A DNA stretch of 64,000 bases, taken from positions 2,542,001 to 2,606,000 of the forward strand of contig NZ_CP150233.1 of the NCBI RefSeq assembly GCF_037974265.1. Direction: 5' to 3'. Of the stretch, positions 58,695 to 64,000 are shown one piece after another (the stretch's first letter is position 1; every line of letters begins with the position of its first letter). The DNA comes from Paenibacillus sp. FSL R5-0623. GTDB lineage: Bacteria > Bacillota > Bacilli > Paenibacillales > Paenibacillaceae. Made by a program: the position numbers and the translations under genes. Below the pieces are notes generated by a model that saw nothing but the letters and a program-made list of their open reading frames with translations, did not search any database and was not told the DNA's origin.

Positions 58695-59326
58695 CAACGG
58701 TTGGGATACTTGGCACCATTCATAATCCTGAACTCAGGGAGCGATATCATTGTTCCCTTTCTCTTTACAAGAATGTGATAACTGAGTTTAAACCAGATCT
58801 CATTTGTGGTGAAGTTCATCCGCAGAGTTGGTTGAGGTATCTGAAGGACAAACATGATAGAGGATACTGGGGAGAACCAGCCAGTGAGTATTGGGAATTG
58901 GTCTTCCCTTTATGCGAGGAGCATAACATCCCTTTTGTCCCTATTGACTGGTTTGAATTGGATGTGTGGAATGCTTTTGATCCATTCAACGGTTATTCGG
59001 ACGTGGAACGCAAAGAACTTGAACAACGGGATGATCATTGGTTTGCAGAGCAAATGGAGACGTATCGGTTTGGAGAGATTCCTTTTAATTCAAAGGAGTT
59101 CGATCGCGTAACCAGACAAAAATATGAATGGTTGCATCAGGTAAACGCGAAGGCACAGAACTTTCGCTGGGTGGTCCGTAATCAGATTATGGTTCAAAGA
59201 GTCAAAAATACAATTGAAGCTCATCCAGAAAAACGAATTCTTTTTATCGTTGGAGCCGATCACAATTACATCTTCCAAGAAGAGCTGATGATAGAACCCG
59301 TTGAATTGTTGTATCCTTTACGATAA
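58691..59326 (+). CDS. TraB/EreA-like superfamily protein
   Basis: A 211-residue soluble protein. VGILGTIHNPELRERYHC at the start, LICGEVHPQSW near residue 38 and ILFIVGADHNYIF near 188 recall the GTxH/GE/VGxxH pattern of the TraB/ChaN/EreA superfamily, which includes erythromycin esterases. The middle is helical and tryptophan-rich. The assignment is by motif only; function is unknown. The ATGA overlap with the GNAT gene implies translational coupling. Confidence 0.6.
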   Translation: MTTVGILGTIHNPELRERYHCSLSLYKNVITEFKPDLICGEVHPQSWLRYLKDKHDRGYWGEPASEYWELVFPLCEEHNIPFVPIDWFELDVWNAFDPFNGYSDVERKELEQRDDHWFAEQMETYRFGEIPFNSKEFDRVTRQKYEWLHQVNAKAQNFRWVVRNQIMVQRVKNTIEAHPEKRILFIVGADHNYIFQEELMIEPVELLYPLR

Positions 59327-59376
59327 AAGAACCGTTGGTAGAATTACAAATGAAACTTATATTTAAGGAGCATTAC

Positions 59377-60405
59377 ATGCGCAAAAAAATACGTGAAACA
59401 CTCAAGTACAGCATATTCAGTATTATTTTAATGGTTATAGTAGCTCTGATATTTCCCACATGGACACCCAAAATTAAAGGTGAAAACAGCATCAGCATGT
59501 TAGAGCAGGTCGAAATTAACGGTACAGGACATGAAGTCATGATCAGGGGTGTTGATCGGACTAACCCTATCCTGATTTTTGTGCATGGCGGGCCGGGATG
59601 CTCGGAGATTCCATACGTAAGGAAGTATCAGAAAGAGCTTGAGCAACACTTCACGGTGGTGCATTACGATCAACGTGGGAGTGGGAAGTCCTATCACTTT
59701 TTTGAGGATTACTCGAATCTGACAACAGATGTATTAGTAGATGATTTGTTAGCGTTAAGGGATTACGTATCTAAGGAGTTAGGTCAAGAGACGGTTATAT
59801 TAATTGGTCATTCATTTGGTACATACATCGGGATGAAAGCTGCGGCTAAAGCACCTACTCAGTTTCACGCTTATATAGGCATTGGACAGATGGCTAATAC
59901 ACTTCAGAGCGAACTGGAAAGTTTGGAGTACACGTACGAGCAAGCGAAACAAGCCGGTAATGAAGATGATGTTAAAAAACTGGAGCTAATCCGCAGCTCG
60001 ATCGAGCAAGGAAAGGAACTTACACCTAGAATTTTGTTGCAAAAGTACGGTGGTGCAGCCAGGCTCATCCATGAGAATAGAGATTATATTTCAGGATTCC
60101 TTTTAAATCCCGAATACAATGGACTGGATATGATTCGCTTTTATTCAGGGATGTTCAGTTCACAAGACATCTTACTGAGGGAAGCATTTGATCATAATTT
60201 ACCTGATATTGTTGATCATCTGGAGATTCCTACCTATTTTGTAACGGGTAAATATGATTATATGACTACTGCGAATGCAGCACGTGATTATTTTGATGTA
60301 TTGGATGCACCAATCAAAGACTTCATTGTATTCAACGAGTCGGCGCATTACCCACAGTTTGAGGAAAAAGAGAAATTCGTAAAGTGGTTAAAAGAGCTAT
60401 TTTAA
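59377..60405 (+). CDS. Membrane-anchored alpha/beta hydrolase, proline iminopeptidase-like
   Basis: A 342-residue hydrolase. A signal anchor (residues ~10-30, IFSIILMVIVALIF) leads to the fold: FVHGGPGCSEIPY (oxyanion region), VVHYDQRGSGKSY, LIGHSFGTYIGM with the nucleophile Ser, YFVTGKYDYM with the Asp and ESAHYPQFEEKE with the His. HGGPG and DQRGSGKS are typical of proline iminopeptidases. It probably acts outside the membrane. AAGGAGC precedes ATG 59377. Confidence 0.85.
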   Translation: MRKKIRETLKYSIFSIILMVIVALIFPTWTPKIKGENSISMLEQVEINGTGHEVMIRGVDRTNPILIFVHGGPGCSEIPYVRKYQKELEQHFTVVHYDQRGSGKSYHFFEDYSNLTTDVLVDDLLALRDYVSKELGQETVILIGHSFGTYIGMKAAAKAPTQFHAYIGIGQMANTLQSELESLEYTYEQAKQAGNEDDVKKLELIRSSIEQGKELTPRILLQKYGGAARLIHENRDYISGFLLNPEYNGLDMIRFYSGMFSSQDILLREAFDHNLPDIVDHLEIPTYFVTGKYDYMTTANAARDYFDVLDAPIKDFIVFNESAHYPQFEEKEKFVKWLKELF

Positions 60406-60431
60406 TATGCATTGAAAGGAGCAAGATCATA

Positions 60432-60848
60432 TTGTTAAGTGAATTCATTGAGATTAAAGAAGAGAGTGATGAGAGTTACCGTTGTTACACTTTGCAAAAT
60501 ACTGTGCAAATCTTTAAACATTGCATACAGGATGAGGATTTAAATGACGTCCGAATATATGTGTCCACTAATACACCGTTAGATTCAATTGTTCATAAAA
60601 TAGAAGACTACATCAAGTGGTTTTCAACTTGTGAGACTGTCTTTCGAGAATATTATGAAAATGAACTTCATGAAAAGGTACATCAGAATTGGTTTAATGA
60701 GATTGAAGTCTATCGTGTGGATATCACATTTAACAGTATAGCCGACTACGGCGCAACAATATCTTGCGGAGATCATATTTTGCGCGATCACATCATGATT
60801 ATTGATTTTGATAGAGAACAAATTCAAGCAATCCACTTAAATGGATAG
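60432..60848 (+). CDS. Uncharacterised small protein
   Basis: A 138-residue acidic protein: LSEFIEIKEESDESYRCYTL, KIEDYIKWFSTCETVFREYY and YRVDITFNSIADYGATISCG look like a real mixed alpha/beta protein. I do not recognise it. TTG 60432 lies 11 bases after GGAG; no ATG is nearby in frame. It follows the hydrolase gene by 26 bases and may be co-transcribed. Confidence 0.55.
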   Translation: MLSEFIEIKEESDESYRCYTLQNTVQIFKHCIQDEDLNDVRIYVSTNTPLDSIVHKIEDYIKWFSTCETVFREYYENELHEKVHQNWFNEIEVYRVDITFNSIADYGATISCGDHILRDHIMIIDFDREQIQAIHLNG

Positions 60849-61056
60849 ATGGATTATTTTGTAGTAAATAGTCACAAAAAACAATAAAGATATCGCTTTA
60901 TTTTCCATAAATGTGTTATTATGTTGGTGGTAGACGACAAATTTCATTTGTTTGATCGATAGAGAGAGGAGGCACGTATTCTCGAATCATTCAATCTGTA
61001 TGGATAGATTAACTGCACTGCTTGTTAAAAATAATAGAATAAGCGGAGGTATGGTT

Positions 61057-62244
61057 ATGTTCAAAAAATGGAAGAAATTTGGCATCAGCAGCTTGGCACT
61101 GGTATTAGTGGCTGCGGTAGCCTTTACCGGATGGAGCGCTAAAGCATCAGCAGCGGACGCTTCGCAAATAGTGTCTGAGATGGGTGCAGGATGGAATCTG
61201 GGTAATCAGCTGGAAGCAGCGGTGAACGGTACACCGAATGAGACAGCTTGGGGTAATCCTACAGTAACTCCAGAGTTAATCAAAAAGGTAAAAGCAGCAG
61301 GCTTCAAATCCATTCGTATTCCCGTCTCCTATTTGAACAATATTGGAAGCGCTCCCAACTATACAATCAATGCGGCATGGCTGAATCGAATTCAGCAAGT
61401 CGTGGACTATGCGTACAATGAAGGTCTGTATGTGATCATCAATATTCATGGCGATGGGTACAATTCCGTTCAAGGTGGATGGCTGCTTGTGAATGGTGGC
61501 AATCAGGCTGCTATTAAGGAAAAATATAAGAAGGTGTGGCAGCAGATTGCCACCAAGTTTAGCAACTACAATGACCGTCTTATTTTCGAATCCATGAACG
61601 AAGTTTTTGATGGTAATTATGGCAATCCAAACTCGGCCTATTACGCCAATCTGAACGCATACAACCAAATCTTCGTGGATACGGTTCGTCAGACTGGAGG
61701 TAACAACAATGCCAGATGGTTGCTGATTCCAGGCTGGAATACCAATATTGACTTTACCGTTGGTAATTATGGATTCGTGCTCCCGACGGATAATTTCCGA
61801 TCCTCAGCAATTCCTAGTTCGCAGAAGAGAATCATGATCTCGGCACACTATTACTCTCCGTGGGATTTTGCAGGTGAGGAAAACGGTAATATCACGCAGT
61901 GGGGTGCAACAGCAACGAATCCTGCCAAAAAGTCTACTTGGGGACAAGAGGATTATCTGGAATCGCAGTTCAAGTCCATGTACGATAAATTTGTGACTCA
62001 AGGCTATCCTGTAGTGATTGGTGAATTCGGTTCGATTGATAAAACGTCTTACGATTCAACCAACAATGTATATCGCGCTGCTTATGCCAAAGCGGTTACC
62101 GCAAAAGCCAAGAAATACAAAATGGTTCCTGTTTATTGGGATAACGGGCATAACGGTCAACATGGATTCGCATTGTTTAATCGTTCAAACAATACCGTGA
62201 CTCAGCAAAATATCATTAATGCGATCATGCAAGGCATGCAATAA
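61057..62244 (+). CDS. Secreted GH5 endoglucanase
   Basis: A 395-residue exported glycoside hydrolase family 5 enzyme. The signal peptide ends near AKASAA. AGWNLGNQLEA near residue 42, IRIPVSYL, NIHGDGYN, the acid/base in ESMNEVFDG and the nucleophile in VVIGEFGSID, plus YWDNGHNGQHGFALF, are all classical GH5 cellulase motifs. It cleaves beta-1,4-glucan or related polymers outside the cell. No carbohydrate-binding module follows. ATG 61057 lies 6 bases after GGAGGT. Stretch 60849-61056 holds only a promoter-like TATTAT. Confidence 0.92.
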   Translation: MFKKWKKFGISSLALVLVAAVAFTGWSAKASAADASQIVSEMGAGWNLGNQLEAAVNGTPNETAWGNPTVTPELIKKVKAAGFKSIRIPVSYLNNIGSAPNYTINAAWLNRIQQVVDYAYNEGLYVIINIHGDGYNSVQGGWLLVNGGNQAAIKEKYKKVWQQIATKFSNYNDRLIFESMNEVFDGNYGNPNSAYYANLNAYNQIFVDTVRQTGGNNNARWLLIPGWNTNIDFTVGNYGFVLPTDNFRSSAIPSSQKRIMISAHYYSPWDFAGEENGNITQWGATATNPAKKSTWGQEDYLESQFKSMYDKFVTQGYPVVIGEFGSIDKTSYDSTNNVYRAAYAKAVTAKAKKYKMVPVYWDNGHNGQHGFALFNRSNNTVTQQNIINAIMQGMQ

Positions 62245-62269
62245 TTTACTGTCTATCAGCATCCGTGCA

Positions 62270-62307
62270 AACGGTGTGTTCCTGTAAAAGGGACATGCCG
62301 TTTTTTT
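62270..62307 (+). terminator. Terminator after the GH5 gene
   Basis: ACGGTGTGTTCC pairs with GGACATGCCGT, followed by seven Ts. Confidence 0.8.
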
Positions 62308-62448
62308 GTGCTACCGGAGGTGAAGATGAACAACATTTACCAATGCATTTTACATAAGCCACATACAGAATTCATTAAATCCCACAATAGCTTTTATATA
62401 CTTAATTTGCTTGATATAGCGAACTAAAAGGACTAGGTGGTAGACAGA

Positions 62449-62988
62449 ATGTTAAAAAAACGTGATTTGCAGGAATGCCATTCACTGTACAGCTTAATGA
62501 TGGACCCCGCAGTTTTTCCCTACGTTCGTTATGCATGCCAATCGTATGAGGAATATCTATTCCTTACTAAACAATTGATGGCTGAAGAAGAGCAAAAGAC
62601 AGTGATTTCCCGAACGATTTTGAATGAAACAGGGCAGCCTATTGGAACCATTGATCTATATCATATCGAGCATCAAACCGGTTTTTTAGCCACATGGATT
62701 GGATCACCGTTTTTTGGAAATGGGTATAGCCAAAGAGCCAAATCAGCCTTCTTTGTTGAATTGTTTCTGGAACATGGGATTGAAACGGTATTTATGAAGA
62801 TACGCAAGCAGAATATAAGATCCAGAAAAGCGGTAGAAAAACTGTCTTATGTGAAGTTAGCCAATGATGTGTATCCAGATGTATATCAACGGATTAATAT
62901 GAACGAACAGATGTATGATCTGTATCATGTAGAACGGTCAGCCTTTTTCGAAAATAGTATGAATCTGCACCAAGTAGTAGCTACGTAA
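62449..62988 (+). CDS. GNAT acetyltransferase-like protein
   Basis: A 179-residue protein of GNAT plan: GTIDLYHIEHQTGFLATW, GSPFFGNGYSQRAKSAFF (motif A, with GNGY in place of GxGxG/A) and NIRSRKAVEKLSYVKLAND. Acetyl-CoA binding is likely but weaker than in the others. ATG 62449 follows AGGTGG by 7 bases. The 62308-62448 stretch shows no gene. Confidence 0.72.
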   Translation: MLKKRDLQECHSLYSLMMDPAVFPYVRYACQSYEEYLFLTKQLMAEEEQKTVISRTILNETGQPIGTIDLYHIEHQTGFLATWIGSPFFGNGYSQRAKSAFFVELFLEHGIETVFMKIRKQNIRSRKAVEKLSYVKLANDVYPDVYQRINMNEQMYDLYHVERSAFFENSMNLHQVVAT

Positions 62989-63008
62989 CTTATACAGAGA
63001 GCGTTAAC

Positions 63009-63032
63009 AGCGGCGTCAGTGATGACGCCGCT
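63009..63032 (+). terminator. Hairpin after the GNAT gene
   Basis: AGCGGCGTCA and TGACGCCGCT form a perfect 10-bp stem with a short loop, followed by ATTTGAT; a weak terminator. Confidence 0.6.
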
Positions 63033-63152
63033 ATTTGATATATGATATAGGAACGGACCGTTAATATAAATGCAGGAATATGGAATAGAGAATCGAAAGA
63101 CATTAAGTAGATAACCTCATAAAAAGTGGACGGTTAATCAAGGAGGCATGAA

Positions 63153-63428
63153 ATGAATAATATTAACAAGATTTTGGGTGTAGTCCTCATGCTTGGCAGT
63201 GTGTTCATTTCGACAATGGAGAGAATTTCAATACGAGTATCTGTCGCTATAGTCGAAGCAGGATATGCTTCAGGAGGGACCAATGTGCCCCAGTTTGCTC
63301 AGACGAACGAGCATCCAACAGGTTTACTCGTATACTTCATGTTCTTTGTTGGATTCATACTATTGGTCGCGGGATTCCCAGGGAGTTATAAGAAAAATCG
63401 TAATCATAGGCATAACAAGGAAGTTTAG
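63153..63428 (+). CDS. Small two-helix membrane protein
   Basis: A 91-residue protein: hydrophobic ILGVVLMLGSVFIS near residue 6, a Gly/Asn-rich loop and a second helix LLVYFMFFVGFILLVAGF near 59, ending with a basic tail. Not recognised; it has the same two-helix layout as the protein at 36754. AAGGAGG precedes ATG 63153. It lies 17 bases before the phosphotransferase gene. Confidence 0.55.
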   Translation: MNNINKILGVVLMLGSVFISTMERISIRVSVAIVEAGYASGGTNVPQFAQTNEHPTGLLVYFMFFVGFILLVAGFPGSYKKNRNHRHNKEV

Positions 63429-63445
63429 CTTGAGGAGGGATGGAA

Positions 63446-64000
63446 GTGGCCAAGCAGGAGGAAGTGTTATCGGGAGGTAATGTGAATCAGGTTGTCCGAA
63501 TAGGTGAGACGGTTCGCAGGCATGCGAAACCAAATCCATATGTGATTGAATTGCTTTTACATCTCGAAAAAGTTGGTTATGATCATGCCCCTCGATTTCT
63601 GGGAATAGATGAACAGGGGCGAGAAGTACTTTCTTACCTCGAAGGCATCGTTCCAGGCAATGATTATCCTGATCTAGAAGAGTATATGTGGTCAGACGAA
63701 TCTTTGATTGAAGTCGCAAAACTGTTGAGAAGTTACCATGATGCGACCGTTGGATTTACAACAACATCAGTATCAACGAACAGATATCCAGGCATAACTA
63801 AAGATGAAGTTGTATGTCATAACGATTTTGTGCCGTATAATGTGGTGTACAAGGATGGCCGTCCTCAAGGCATTATTGATTTTGATATGGCGGGTCCGGG
63901 TCCGCGAATGTGGGATATCGCCTATGTTTTGTATACCTCCGTTCCACTCGCAGATTTCTCACCAGAGATGGATGGAACAGGTGTAATGCCATACACCAGT
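63446..64000 (+). CDS. Aminoglycoside phosphotransferase-family protein (runs off the end)
   Basis: The frame is open from GTG 63446 to the window end (185 residues seen). Kinase-like features: LHLEKVGYDHAPRFLGIDEQ, VLSYLEGIVPG, VVCHNDFVPYNVVY (the HxDxxxxN catalytic loop, here HNDFVPYN) and GIIDFDMAGPGPRMWDIAY (metal-binding DFD). The normal N-terminal ATP-lysine strand is partly seen (VVRIGETVRRHAKP). It may phosphorylate aminoglycosides or other small alcohols. GTG 63446 follows GGAGG by 7 bases; ATG 63440 almost overlaps the site. Confidence 0.8.
   Translation, partial: MAKQEEVLSGGNVNQVVRIGETVRRHAKPNPYVIELLLHLEKVGYDHAPRFLGIDEQGREVLSYLEGIVPGNDYPDLEEYMWSDESLIEVAKLLRSYHDATVGFTTTSVSTNRYPGITKDEVVCHNDFVPYNVVYKDGRPQGIIDFDMAGPGPRMWDIAYVLYTSVPLADFSPEMDGTGVMPYTS

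Noticed and set aside
1..64000. tRNA, rRNA or known riboswitch
   Set aside because: No cloverleaf with conserved tRNA boxes, no rRNA-like sequence, and no recognisable riboswitch core was seen by eye; covariance searches were not possible.

Overview
The window looks like a chromosomal segment of a low-to-mid-GC, spore-forming Firmicute of the Paenibacillus type. The basis is the strong AGGAGG-type ribosome sites, a yteA-like TraR/DksA protein, DinB/BstA-type and TmrB-like proteins, a YesM/YesN-style two-component pair, and secreted GH5 and NodB/CBM enzymes. No rRNA, tRNA, CRISPR array or replication origin was seen.

Layout. (1) 1-8.5 kb is ordinary core sequence: an MFS exporter, a winged-helix regulator, a TraR/DksA protein, a DivIVA-domain protein, an Rrf2 regulator, a phosphodiesterase, then a three-gene operon of one sugar isomerase/epimerase and two Gfo/Idh/MocA oxidoreductases. 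(2) 8.55-22.5 kb is the striking part: about 17 promoter-poor, AT-rich single-gene units, nearly all on the + strand. They are separated by 75-170 base folded repeats built like integron attC sites: an RYYYAAC-like core (usually NNATAAC), two to four internal hairpins, a conserved ATACAGGAAC spacer and a GTTRRRY-like core (usually GTTATNN). In most units the first core and the last inner core are complementary within the same unit, even where neighbours differ, as expected if each unit was inserted as a circle at G/TT. No integrase is present, so this is an integron-like cassette array (CALIN-like) in a Gram-positive background. An IS3-family element (16214-17432) sits inside one cassette and an IS110-family transposase lies at the right edge. 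(3) 24.8-37.7 kb is a loose collection of small accessory genes (NUDIX, DinB proteins, CPT-like kinase, AAC(3), formamidase, HAD, MarR, methyltransferase, GNATs). Several are broken, and a 15-base attC fragment at 26378 suggests the array once reached further. (4) 37.8-48.2 kb is a sugar-uptake locus: a minus-strand binding protein, AraC-type response regulator and sensor kinase, diverging from a YtfQ-YtfR-YtfT-YjfF-like ABC transporter followed by a second binding lipoprotein. (5) 48.4-64 kb begins with a secreted polysaccharide deacetylase and has a secreted GH5 glucanase at 61 kb. Between and after them lie many small detoxification-type genes: acetyltransferases, P-loop kinases, TmrB-like and APH-like proteins, NUDIX and a TraB/EreA-like protein.

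How the parts work together. The transporter, its three binding proteins and the sensor pair form a sugar-sensing and uptake unit. The deacetylase and GH5 enzyme degrade plant polysaccharide outside the cell. The cassette array and the flanking islands carry the same kinds of small-molecule-modifying genes (GNAT, NUDIX, P-loop kinase, VOC), so the array may be a source or a sink for such genes. The array and its recombination-site repeats are the candidate undescribed system.
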